Below are positions 8,684 to 17,149 of a stretch of 64,000 nt of DNA, piece by piece (the first letter of the stretch is position 1; each line of letters starts with the position of its first letter). Source of the stretch: Mesorhizobium sophorae (GTDB lineage Bacteria > Pseudomonadota > Alphaproteobacteria > Rhizobiales > Rhizobiaceae); NCBI RefSeq assembly GCF_002270415.1, contig NZ_NNRI01000010.1, positions 1 to 64,000 of the forward strand, in the 5' to 3' direction. The position numbers and the translations under genes were made by a program. The notes beneath the pieces are model-generated. The model had not been told where the DNA came from and searched no databases. It saw only the letters and a program-made list of their open reading frames with translations.

Positions 8684-8899
8684 ATGTCAAACCTGGATCA
8701 TCCGGCGTTAGAGCGCCGGAAAGGAGACCACGCACCACCGAGATCACGTCCCGCGGGTGACCTCGATGCCGGCGAGGACAAGACGGCGGAGTGGAAGAGC
8801 AAGGCCTTGCGCGCCTATCAGCGGCTCATTCCTTATCAAGAAGAGACCCAGGCGAGGGTCACGCCGCCATTTTGGGAGCGCCTACTCTTCTGGTTTTGA
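8684..8899 (+). CDS. Small hypothetical protein downstream of a nif-type promoter
   Basis: 71-residue ORF beginning MSNLDHPALERRKGD, hydrophilic, charged, ending in an aromatic tail (PPFWERLLFWF). It is the first ORF after the sigma-54 element at 8492, about 175 bp downstream. Upstream ribosome-binding sequence is poor. No family recognised; whether it is translated is uncertain. Confidence 0.4.
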   Translation: MSNLDHPALERRKGDHAPPRSRPAGDLDAGEDKTAEWKSKALRAYQRLIPYQEETQARVTPPFWERLLFWF

Positions 8900-8964
8900 T
8901 GAAAAACGTGATCTGGTCAGAAACACAATCTGGATAATACCAGAAATTATTACGAAATAATGCA

Positions 8965-8988
8965 GAATTAGGTAGCAACTGCCACCAA
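8965..8988 (+). repeat. Left copy of a 24 bp inverted repeat framing hipBA
   Basis: GAATTAGGTAGCAACTGCCA followed by CCAA. The same 24 bases occur in inverted orientation at 10807-10830 with one mismatch. The pair encloses exactly the hipBA module. Confidence 0.7.
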
Positions 8989-9014
8989 GTTCAGCCCCCG
9001 CGAAACGTGCCAGT

Positions 9015-10286
9015 CTAGGGGCGACATCTGTCGTTCGGCGTATCAGGTGAACCGATATTAGACGGTTCTATGGCCTCTCGACGATGCTCGAGCATCGCTG
9101 GCGAATCCAAGATGTCTCCAAGGTAGTCGATGTCGACCCCGGCGACGCCGAATTCTGAAAAAATGTCCTGCCATCTTCCGATCCATCCGGCCACTTGGTT
9201 CCATTCGTGCTGAGCATCCTCTTTTGACATGCCGAAGTGAGGCGCCGCCGCCATGGCGTGTGTGATACTGAAGTTGTTCAGAAACCTGGGGTTCGGAGAG
9301 ATCTGGATCGCCTGTTGTCCGAGACCGTTCATTTGCGTCGGAATGTCGAAAGCCGGCGACAGCAGCCATCCGTCCTCGGTATGGAGAAAGGCGTGGTTCT
9401 TCGTGTGATCGTCAGTGTTGTCTATCATGATGTTGAACGCCATTCTGCGGAATAGTTCTCGTTGCATCGATTGGATGCAGTGGGCGACTCCATGGCGCCG
9501 GATGATCGCCGCGATGGTGGCATAGCTGTCGTCGGCCTCCGAGGCCAGCATCGTGCGTGCTGAAACAGCGTGGACGCGCAGACCTCCAACACGGTCAAAA
9601 CGACGGACCGTCAGAATATGATCGATACCGCCGGGGATGACCTGTGACGATGCGACGTGTAATCCGGCTCTGCGCGCCAGTTCCATGCAGGCATGCTCGA
9701 CAAGGAGTTGATCCACGTTGCTGCCGCGAGGAAACTTGGCGATCCACTCTTCTCCATCAGCTTCGATCAGCATCTTGGGGTGGGCGCCGCCCATGCTGCC
9801 GGCGCTGGCGATGAGCTGTCTTTCTCGCTCGCTGAGAGGTTCACGCTCGAGGACGCGTGCAATCAGCGCCTCCGCTTCCTGAAGGGAATCCACACTCATG
9901 AGCGGCTGTTCGTCGACGGGACGATATTCATCGAAGCTGGAAGACATCCCAAGCGCACCGAAACGGTGGTCGCCCGCATACCAGAGCTTGTCGAGTGGGC
10001 TCATGCGCGAGGGGCGAGAGACGACCCTGATCATACGCTCCCCCCAGCGATCCGGCATAGCGTCTTCGATTGCGCCAGGAGTCACCATGTCCCTCAAGGG
10101 AGCATGCACCTTCTTGTCATGGGTGAGATCCGGAGAGAGAGGGAATCCCGAACGCCTCCACTCCTCATCCAGTTCAAGAAGGCATCTCCGATTGCCCGCC
10201 TCGAGCTTCACCCGGCCGACGAGGCGCGGCCCGATCGGATTTTCGAGATACCAGACCGCAAGAAAGTTTTCCCGGAAGTCGTTCAT
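9015..10286 (-). CDS. hipA: HipA-type serine/threonine kinase toxin
   Basis: 423-residue kinase of the HipA family. Visible motifs: 'GSMGGAHPKMLIE' (nucleotide-binding region with the conserved Pro-Lys), 'EEWIAKFP' (ATP lysine), the catalytic loop 'DNTDDHTKNHAF', and 'LSPAFDI' for metal binding. HipA toxins phosphorylate a cytoplasmic target (an aminoacyl-tRNA synthetase in studied cases) and slow growth until neutralised by HipB. The gene starts one base after the stop of the upstream hipB gene, a typical antitoxin-toxin operon. Length and motifs are complete, so activity is plausible. The module is framed by inverted repeats at 8965 and 10807. Confidence 0.88.
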   Translation of the reverse strand: MNDFRENFLAVWYLENPIGPRLVGRVKLEAGNRRCLLELDEEWRRSGFPLSPDLTHDKKVHAPLRDMVTPGAIEDAMPDRWGERMIRVVSRPSRMSPLDKLWYAGDHRFGALGMSSSFDEYRPVDEQPLMSVDSLQEAEALIARVLEREPLSERERQLIASAGSMGGAHPKMLIEADGEEWIAKFPRGSNVDQLLVEHACMELARRAGLHVASSQVIPGGIDHILTVRRFDRVGGLRVHAVSARTMLASEADDSYATIAAIIRRHGVAHCIQSMQRELFRRMAFNIMIDNTDDHTKNHAFLHTEDGWLLSPAFDIPTQMNGLGQQAIQISPNPRFLNNFSITHAMAAAPHFGMSKEDAQHEWNQVAGWIGRWQDIFSEFGVAGVDIDYLGDILDSPAMLEHRREAIEPSNIGSPDTPNDRCRP

Positions 10287-10287
10287 A

Positions 10288-10602
10288 CTATACTCTCTTT
10301 CGGCTCGCCCGGTTCACATCGAGCATCGTAGCGTACTCGTCCTCGCTGGGCTTGAGAACCTCAGCAAGCTTTTCGGACTTCCCAAAAATCCAAAGCGCCG
10401 CGGCATAAACACCTATCGACACCTTTGCATCGCCCGCCTCCATCCTGCGCAGCGTAGGGATCGAAGTCCCCATCCTCGCGGCCATGGTCTTCAGGCTGTC
10501 TCCTCTACGCTCGCGGGCGATGCGCAGATGAGAGCCAAGTGTTTCCAGCGCAACCACCGTTGCATCGGTGAGGATTTCAAGCGATGTGGAGCTCTTTGAC
10601 AT
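10288..10602 (-). CDS. hipB: HipB-type XRE antitoxin
   Basis: 104-residue helix-turn-helix protein; the HTH spans roughly residues 25-75 (LRIARERRGDSLKTMAARMG / TSIPTLRRMEAGD). Start at 10602 chosen because AGGAA precedes it by ten bases; an in-frame ATG at 10620 is the alternative. It is the first gene of the pair and would bind and neutralise HipA and repress its own promoter. A perfect 18 bp palindrome at 10633-10650 just upstream is the probable operator. Confidence 0.85.
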   Translation of the reverse strand: MSKSSTSLEILTDATVVALETLGSHLRIARERRGDSLKTMAARMGTSIPTLRRMEAGDAKVSIGVYAAALWIFGKSEKLAEVLKPSEDEYATMLDVNRASRKRV

Positions 10603-10632
10603 AAACGTAAGGTTCCTCATACTCCGTCGTAT

Positions 10633-10650
10633 AAGAACATATATGTTCTT
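10633..10650. promoter_or_regulatory. Perfect 18 bp palindrome, probable HipB operator
   Basis: AAGAACATATATGTTCTT lies 31 bp upstream of the hipB start. Perfect dyad symmetry and position fit autoregulation by the HTH antitoxin. Confidence 0.65.
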
Positions 10651-10806
10651 TTCAAAGCCGAATTCAAGGGTTGGCTACCTACCTCCACGAATGTGAAAAG
10701 ATTCTGACGCAGCCTCATGCATTCATCAACGCGGCTTGTAAGCCATGTTGATCCCGTCCTGAGCATCACGGATTGGAAGACGAACCCAGTAATGTTGAGG
10801 TGATGG

Positions 10807-10830
10807 TTGGTGGCACTTGCTACCTAATTC
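10807..10830 (-). repeat. Right copy of the 24 bp inverted repeat framing hipBA
   Basis: Reverse complement matches the repeat at 8965-8988 at 23 of 24 positions. No transposase is enclosed. Confidence 0.7.
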
Positions 10831-11189
10831 CGAAATAATGTAAATCACTAAGTGACAGACACTCAAAACTGCCCAAAGAAATATTATACCGATCGAAAGC
10901 ATACGCCCGTCCCCACAAAAAAGTTTGATTATTCCCGAAGGCCTGGGACCGTGCTTTGGAAATCACTCTCCTCAAACGTTATTAAGTGCGATCCACCTCT
11001 CTTTCGTGTCATCGATGGACCGCCTTGAGGCGAGGATCCCCCATTAGGCTGGTGAAGCCGAACGTAAGGCCGATGAGGCCGATCACAAATAAGGCTAGCC
11101 GCCGCAATCGTGGGGTGGAGGGAGCTTGAGCTTCGCCCTGACCGAAATGCCAGAACTTTTCTGCATCATGCTTAGTCAAGTACGGCCCG
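10831..11189. other. Stretch without a supported gene
   Basis: Nothing recognisable; AT-rich just after the repeat, then the decayed 3' end of the ATPase relic. Confidence 0.4.
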
Positions 11190-12056
11190 GCCCAGATCCT
11201 GCAAGGGCACTGCTTCGACGCCATGCTGGAGCGGAAAATGCTCCGATCCCGGAAAGACAACGAAGCGCTACTCCGGAATAAGGTCCTCGCAGGCCCTTTT
11301 TCCACCCTTGGCGTCAGGCTGCGCCTTGATTTCGATGCCCCAGAGGCGCTGGCCCGGCGGCGTTAGTAGCAAGTCAATCTCCGCACCCGCAACTGTTCGG
11401 TAGAAGTTGCTTAGGGTGCCGGCGGCAGTGAGGCCTTCGATTACAAACTCTTCCCAGGAGGCGCCGGCCACTGGATGTCCGCGCACGTCTTCCTGAGTTG
11501 CGAGACCGAGCAGCGTATGGGTGATGCCGCTGTCGCGGACATAAACGCGGGGGGATTTGACCAGACGCTTGCCGACATTGGCGTGCCACGGCTCCAACCG
11601 GCGCACCAGCAGGAGATCGACGAGCAGATCAAGATAGGACGCGACGGTCTTACCGTCGACGCCGAGCGCGCGGGCGAACTCGGCTGCGTAGAGTAGGCCG
11701 GCCTGGTGGTGGCCAGCATTGTCCAGAAGCCGCGCAGCGTCTCGGCCGGAATGCGCGGACCGAGGAGGGGGATGTCGCGCTCCAGATAGGTGCGGAGGAA
11801 ATCCTGCCGCCATCGTTGACTGGTGCGGTCGTTAGTGGCCAGAAAGCTGTCTGGAAAGCCGCCGCGCACCCATAGCGGCCCAAGAGCGGCGGCGCCGACT
11901 TCCAGACCGTCGATCGGGCGCATCTCGAGATAGGCGATGCGGCCGGCGAGGCTTTCGCCCGACTGCTTCAGGAGATCGATCCATGCCGATCCCAAGAGCA
12001 AGAAGCGGCCGGCTTTTCGTCCAACGCGGCGGCCGCGGTCGATTAAGCCCCATCAA
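11190..12056 (-). pseudogene. Frameshifted AAA ATPase of the DUF4143 type
   Basis: Three minus-strand frames each hold part of one protein: 'GSAWIDLLKQSGESLAGRIAYL' and 'GGFPDSFLATND..RTYLERDIP' in one frame, then after about 11700 'YAAEFARALGVDGKTVASYLDLL..RLEPW', 'KSPRVYVRDSG', 'GASWEEFVIEGL' and 'AEIDLLLTPPGQRLWGIEIK' in another, with the last residues again out of frame. This is the DUF4143 half of a P-loop ATPase; the N-terminal Walker region is missing. At least two frameshifts mean it is inactive. Confidence 0.7.
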
Positions 12057-12206
12057 CCGTCGATACGGGAATGGCCGTGAGTTACGATGTTTCGCGAACT
12101 CTTATCACTGTTGCAACATTGAATTGGGTAAGCTCCCCTCATCATAATTTACGGGGCGCCACAAGCGCCGCGCTCAACACTTGGAAAAGATTGTGTGGAG
12201 GTTCTC

Positions 12207-13337
12207 GTGACCGAATCACCACTCGAAGGAGTGAAAATACTCAGCCTGGCGGAACAGTATCCTGGTCCGTATGCTACCTTGCTGCTTGCAGATCTAGGCG
12301 CAGATGTCATTCTGATCGAAAGGCCCGACGGAGGTGATCCGGCCCGAAAGCACAAAAGCCTTTTTTCCTCGTTGAGCCGCAACAAGCGAAGTGTCGTCCT
12401 TGATCTTAAGTCAGCAGCCGGTCAGGAATCCTTACTCGAGTTGAGTAAAACTGCAGACGTTATTATCGAAGGCTATAGGCCGGACGTAATGAAAAAACTC
12501 GGATTGAGTTACGAGGAACTCAGTTCTGTAAATCGCCGTTTGATATATCTCTCATTGACTGGCTTCGGTCAGAATGGCCCTTACCGCAGGCGCCCAGCCC
12601 ACGACCTCACCTGCCAAGGGTTGGCCGGGGTTCTAATTCAGCAGGGTCGAACCGGTCACCCGCAAGCACAGTTTCAATTGCCCCTTGCCGATCTCGCCTC
12701 GGGCACCCTGGCAGCACTGGGTGTGGTTTCGGCTCTACTGGCGCGGGAGCGAACCGGACTCGGCTGCTACATCGATCTGGCTATGACCGATAGTCTGGTG
12801 TCATGGATGACGCCGTATCTCTACGCGAGCCTAAACGGAAGACCAATGGCAGAGGTGTACACGGACGAACCCGCCAATGGGACGTTCGCTTGCGCAGATA
12901 ACAAGCTCATTACGCTCAGCATCGTGCATGAAGATCACTACTGGCAGGCTTTGTGCCGGGCGACTGGTCTGGCGCAACTGGCCTCGGCAAGCCGTCAGGA
13001 CCGCCTACAATACGCTTCTGACTATCGCGCTCAACTTGCTACCGCGATCGCCAAGGAAACGCGAAAGGCGTGGGCAGATATTTTTAATACGATCGAGATT
13101 CCTTGGGGGGATGTGCTTCACCTGAATGAAGTCGCGAGAGATCCGCAATTGTGCACACGAGACCTATTTGTCCGGCTTAGCTCGGAGGACGGCGACGAAT
13201 GGCACCTGAACCAACCGCTACAATTCGACTGCTACAAAACCGGAATTCGGCTTCCCGCGCCAAAGCTCGGCGAGCACACTCAGGAAATTTTGTCCCGCTG
13301 CGAATCCAGCAGGACCGGACGCGACCACCCGAATTGA
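12207..13337 (+). CDS. Class III CoA-transferase (CaiB/BaiF family)
   Basis: 376-residue enzyme starting at GTG 12207, five bases after GGAGG; the in-frame GTG at 12195 lacks such a site. Family motifs: 'GVKILSLAEQYPGPYATLLLADLGADVILIE' region, 'SLSRNKRSVVLDLK', 'ADVIIEGYRPDVMKKLGL', 'YLSLTGFGQNGPYRRRPAHDLTCQ' with the catalytic Asp in HDL, and a C-terminal 'PKLGEHTQEIL'. Such enzymes move CoA between carboxylic acids. The substrates cannot be read from sequence. The second CaiB-type gene lies 260 bp downstream on the same strand, so the two may form a pathway pair. Confidence 0.88.
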   Translation: MTESPLEGVKILSLAEQYPGPYATLLLADLGADVILIERPDGGDPARKHKSLFSSLSRNKRSVVLDLKSAAGQESLLELSKTADVIIEGYRPDVMKKLGLSYEELSSVNRRLIYLSLTGFGQNGPYRRRPAHDLTCQGLAGVLIQQGRTGHPQAQFQLPLADLASGTLAALGVVSALLARERTGLGCYIDLAMTDSLVSWMTPYLYASLNGRPMAEVYTDEPANGTFACADNKLITLSIVHEDHYWQALCRATGLAQLASASRQDRLQYASDYRAQLATAIAKETRKAWADIFNTIEIPWGDVLHLNEVARDPQLCTRDLFVRLSSEDGDEWHLNQPLQFDCYKTGIRLPAPKLGEHTQEILSRCESSRTGRDHPN

Positions 13338-13597
13338 TCAGTCGCGGGACACTTCTCTCACTATCCCTGGGAGTGCCCGCAACTTGAGCAATTCCTGATA
13401 GTTCGGCCACAGGCATTTGATTCACGGTCGTCCATATCGCGGCGATCATGGGGGCGCCGCGCCGGCGCTTGACGCGTGCGCCGCGTTTGCCGTGTGAGCA
13501 GGGGACGAGCGCGAGTGGGTGGGTTCTGGGAGCACATCTCGACGAACAACCGCAGCTATGAATCGGCAAAGAAACCGGGACCAATGGAGGCACTCAA

Positions 13598-14866
13598 ATG
13601 CAAAATACTTCTATAGGAACGAAAGCCCGCCCGCAGGAGGAGGATCACGTGCCCCCACTGAAGGGTATTCGCGTCTTGGCATTCACGCACTACGCGGCAG
13701 GACCAATCGCAGCGCAGTATCTTGGTTCGCTTGGGGCGGAAGTCGTCAAGATCGAGGCGCCGGCCGGCGATTATCAGCGTAAATGGATCAAGGAGCCGAC
13801 GGCGGACCCAGACGCACCCAGCCCCTATTTCTTGGGCATGAATCGCAACCAGCGTTCACTGTCCATTGATCTGAAAACGCCTGAGGCACAAGCGGTCATT
13901 CGCGAGATGATCTCCCAGGCGGATGTCATTCTGGAAAATTTCCGACCCGGAGTCTTGGAGCGGATGGGTATAGGCAGTTCCGCCGTTCTCGCGGAGCACC
14001 CTGGAATAATCTATTGCTCGATAGCTGCTTATGGTCCTGCAGGCCCAAGCCGAAACAAGCCGGCGCTGGATCTGATTATCCAAGCCCTGTCGGGCATCGC
14101 CAGCCTGGGTGGGGCAGCCGATGGTCCGCCCGTTCCTGCCGGTGCCTACGTTGTTGATACCTACACAGCATCACAAGCAGTCATCGGCGTTCAGGCGGCA
14201 TTGCGCCAGCGCGATCAGACAGGGCTTGGTCAGTGGGTGCGTGTGGATATGATGTCGTGCGCGCTTCACTTGCTGGCGTCGGAGTCTTGCTATGCGCTGA
14301 ACGCACAGGAGCCGGCAAGTCGAGGGCGAAATGGCATTAGCCACAGTCACCAGCCAGCGCCTTACGGCATCTATTCCACCTTGGACGGGGCGATTGCTCT
14401 GGTGGCTTACTCCGCATCCCTCCCCGATCTTGCCGCCGCGTTGGGCCTCAGCAAGCAGATCATACCGCTGCTGGCGGGGAAGGGCCCTTGGACAAACCGG
14501 GACCAGATCGCCGGTATCCTGTCAGGTCGTCTGCGTCAGCTGACCAGCGATGATGCGCTTACGCGCCTTGCACCCACGGGTATCCTGCTGGCCCCTGTAC
14601 GCAGTATCGATCAGGCGCTGGCCGATCCTGATGTGGCCAGCGAACTGGTCCGCGACGTCGAACACAGCTACGGCGGCCGCTATCGCGTCGCGCTGGAGCC
14701 GCTGAAGCTTTCAGGCTCTGCACTCGTTTTCAATCGTCCTGCCCCCGATCTCGGCGAGCATTCAGTGGAGGTTCTGCGCGAGACGGGGATCAATCAAGAC
14801 CGCATCGATGCGATGATTGCTAGCGGCGCAGTTCGTGTGCCCGGCAGCCCGGAGAATCGGACATAG
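13598..14866 (+). CDS. Class III CoA-transferase (CaiB/BaiF family), second copy
   Basis: 422 residues, with TGGAGG before the ATG. Shows 'GIRVLAFTHYAAGPIAAQYLG', 'GAEVVKIEAP', 'FLGMNRNQRSLSIDLKTPEA', 'ADVILENFRPGVLERMG', 'SIAAYGPAGPSRNKPALDL' with the catalytic Asp, and 'APDLGEHSVEVLRETG'. It is clearly diverged from the gene upstream (different lengths and termini), so it is a paralogue pair rather than a recent tandem duplicate. Acts on an unknown acyl-CoA in the cytoplasm. No promoter motif recognised in the 260 bp before it. Confidence 0.88.
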   Translation: MQNTSIGTKARPQEEDHVPPLKGIRVLAFTHYAAGPIAAQYLGSLGAEVVKIEAPAGDYQRKWIKEPTADPDAPSPYFLGMNRNQRSLSIDLKTPEAQAVIREMISQADVILENFRPGVLERMGIGSSAVLAEHPGIIYCSIAAYGPAGPSRNKPALDLIIQALSGIASLGGAADGPPVPAGAYVVDTYTASQAVIGVQAALRQRDQTGLGQWVRVDMMSCALHLLASESCYALNAQEPASRGRNGISHSHQPAPYGIYSTLDGAIALVAYSASLPDLAAALGLSKQIIPLLAGKGPWTNRDQIAGILSGRLRQLTSDDALTRLAPTGILLAPVRSIDQALADPDVASELVRDVEHSYGGRYRVALEPLKLSGSALVFNRPAPDLGEHSVEVLRETGINQDRIDAMIASGAVRVPGSPENRT

Positions 14867-15744
14867 CGATTCGAACCGAGACGCAATATAGGACATTTGC
14901 GTCGCTGCTGATCTTGAATGCCAGCGAAGACGCCATCACGAAAGCCACAGGATTGCCCGTCGGCATACCACTGCCGAAGCCTGCTACGCCGATACAAATG
15001 TGTTCGCGCTGTCGAACGTCGCGGCATCATGCTCCAATTCCTGCGATCGCGATCCGCCGTTTCCGCTAAGACACGAACCACGACATTATTAAGATCCGCG
15101 GCCAAGAGGTCCTTGGGCGCTTCTTTTACTCGCGTGCTCGGGTGCGATCTTGCGTCCCTTTGCTCGTCCAAAGGGCGGGTCGCAGGGGGCACCCCAGCGC
15201 TCTGCTCAGACGACATGAGCGTTGGTCGGAAGAGGATACCAAGCGCAGGCACACGGTCGATCGCGCCAAACAGGTCGGGCGATTTCAGGTGGCGGATCAT
15301 GGCAGGCACAGGGGCAATACCGGTCACCTTCCTAACGCAGCGATTATGGGCAGTGTGTATTCCGCGACTTCCAGGTCCGAATAGGGCCTTGACGAAACAG
15401 CGGGTAGACTACCGTCCCCGAGTGGGAAGGAAGTACGTTTGAAGTCGCTAGTCGACGGCTCGGGTTTCGTCGCTGAAAAAATTGAGCAATGCGACATGTT
15501 TTCGCCAGCGGCAGACGGTGGATGCTGGCGACCCCGCGCCGACTTTCATTGGCCAGTCCGCGCGAAGAGAGGCTCGTATGGGCAGGAGCTTGCCGCAATC
15601 TGGCGACTTGGCTGGTAAGGGCTCATTTGGTCCGCGAAATTGCCTTTCGCCGATCTTATGAGATCCCATTAGCCACGGGGCCGGACTGCGCTTCTGCCGA
15701 AAGCCTCTCAGCGGGAGAAGGACGGCGAAATTGGAATCCAGGCT
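14867..15744. other. 878 bp without a supported gene
   Basis: Overlapping short frames occur on both strands (longest about 175 codons) but lack ribosome sites and recognisable motifs. It separates two convergent transcription units and probably holds decayed DNA. Confidence 0.4.
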
Positions 15745-17145
15745 TTATCCTTTGATGTCCAGCCGCGGGCCAACGCCCATGATGGCGGGCTCGGCCGAAA
15801 GCAGCTTCTTCGCCGTCGCCTTGACCTGGTCGAGATTCACTTGCTCGATGAGCGCGGGACGGCGCTGGATGTAGTCGATGCCGTGCTTGTCGAGCTGCAA
15901 ACCGATGAGCGTGGCTGCAATCGAGCTGGAGGAATCCAGATTATTGATAGCATAGGCGCCGATGGAATATTTCTTGCTCGCCTCGAGCTCGGTCTCTGTC
16001 GGCCCTGTTTCCGCCAACTCCTTGATAACTTGACGTATTGCGCCTAGCGTCTCGGCGGCCCTGTCGGCGCGCGTCGACGTGGTCACGACAAGCGCGTCGG
16101 AATGCTGGTAGCCTTCCAGGTTGGACCCGATATCGTAGGCAAGGCCGCGCTTTTCGCGCACCTCCTGGAACAGACGTGAGGTAAATGGCAAGCCTCCGAG
16201 TATATCGTTTATCAGCTGCGCAGCATAGAATTCCGGGTCGTTGGGTCCGATGCCGGGAAAAGCCAGCTGAAGCGAAGTCTGCGGCAGGTCGTATGCGACC
16301 AACGTCCACTGGCCGAGCTTCGGGGCGATGTCGGGGACCGGGGCGAGCGCCTGCTTCTGAGGCAAATTGGCGAACAATTGGTCGAGCTTTTCACTCAGGG
16401 CCTTGGCATCAATGTCGCCGACGACCGCAACGTGTAGCCCGTCACGGGCGAACATGGCCGTGTGGAAGGCGCTTAGATCCGCCGGCGTTATACCGGCGAG
16501 GCTTTCCTTGGTGCCCTTACTCGGCCTCGAATAAGGATGCGTGCCGTAGATTCTGCGGCGCCATACAAGCTCAGCGATCGCATGAGGTTCGCGCTCCTTG
16601 GCGATGATGCTGGAAAGAATCTGGGCGCGGACGCGGTCGACCGGCTCCTGATCGAAGCGGGGCCTGTTGATCGCGATCCTGAGCAGGTCGAAGGCCGCAT
16701 CCTTCCGTTCGGAAAGCATGCGCATCGAGCCATAGATGCCGTCGCGCCATGCGTTGAAGCCCATCTCGGCGCCGGCGCCATCGAGCTTCAGTTGGAAGGC
16801 ATTGCTGTCGAGTTCGCCCGAGCCTTCGTCGAAGAGGCCGGCCATTAGATTGGCAAGCCCTAGCTTGCCCACCGGGTCCTGCGCGGTGCCGCCATCGAAG
16901 ACAAAGCCGATGGTGATGATGGGTGCCGTATGGTCCTCTACCAGCCAGGCGTTGATGCCTTTTTGAGATTTCACCACCTGGAGGTTCATCGCAGCCGCTT
17001 GGGCGGTGAGCCCTGGCAGGATGAGGAAGACGACGGCGAGGAGCAGGATGGCCAGCAGGGTGGCGTGGCGTGCGGTCCTCCCATCTCCCACAAGGAGAGC
17101 AGGGGAGGCAGATGCAAAGGTGCCGCGGTGTTGGTGGTTCGTCAT
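15745..17145 (-). CDS. M16 peptidase-like protein lacking the zinc motif
   Basis: 466 residues with a hydrophobic signal or anchor (about residues 29-48, ..LLAILLLAVVFLILPGL..). The fold markers of M16 half-proteins are present ('APIITIGFVFDGGTAQDP', 'LHVAVVGDIDAKALSEKLD', 'FTSRLFQEVREKRGLAYDIGS'), but the HxxEH zinc motif is replaced by 'LANLMAGLFDEG', so this subunit should be inactive alone. The R-G-L-A-Y motif of the non-catalytic partner is intact. It begins 4 bp after the stop of the upstream, zinc-motif-bearing M16 gene, so the two likely form a heterodimer like mitochondrial processing peptidase or the y4wA/y4wB pair of rhizobial symbiotic plasmids. Confidence 0.85.
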   Translation of the reverse strand: MTNHQHRGTFASASPALLVGDGRTARHATLLAILLLAVVFLILPGLTAQAAAMNLQVVKSQKGINAWLVEDHTAPIITIGFVFDGGTAQDPVGKLGLANLMAGLFDEGSGELDSNAFQLKLDGAGAEMGFNAWRDGIYGSMRMLSERKDAAFDLLRIAINRPRFDQEPVDRVRAQILSSIIAKEREPHAIAELVWRRRIYGTHPYSRPSKGTKESLAGITPADLSAFHTAMFARDGLHVAVVGDIDAKALSEKLDQLFANLPQKQALAPVPDIAPKLGQWTLVAYDLPQTSLQLAFPGIGPNDPEFYAAQLINDILGGLPFTSRLFQEVREKRGLAYDIGSNLEGYQHSDALVVTTSTRADRAAETLGAIRQVIKELAETGPTETELEASKKYSIGAYAINNLDSSSSIAATLIGLQLDKHGIDYIQRRPALIEQVNLDQVKATAKKLLSAEPAIMGVGPRLDIKG

Positions 17146-17149
17146 CACA

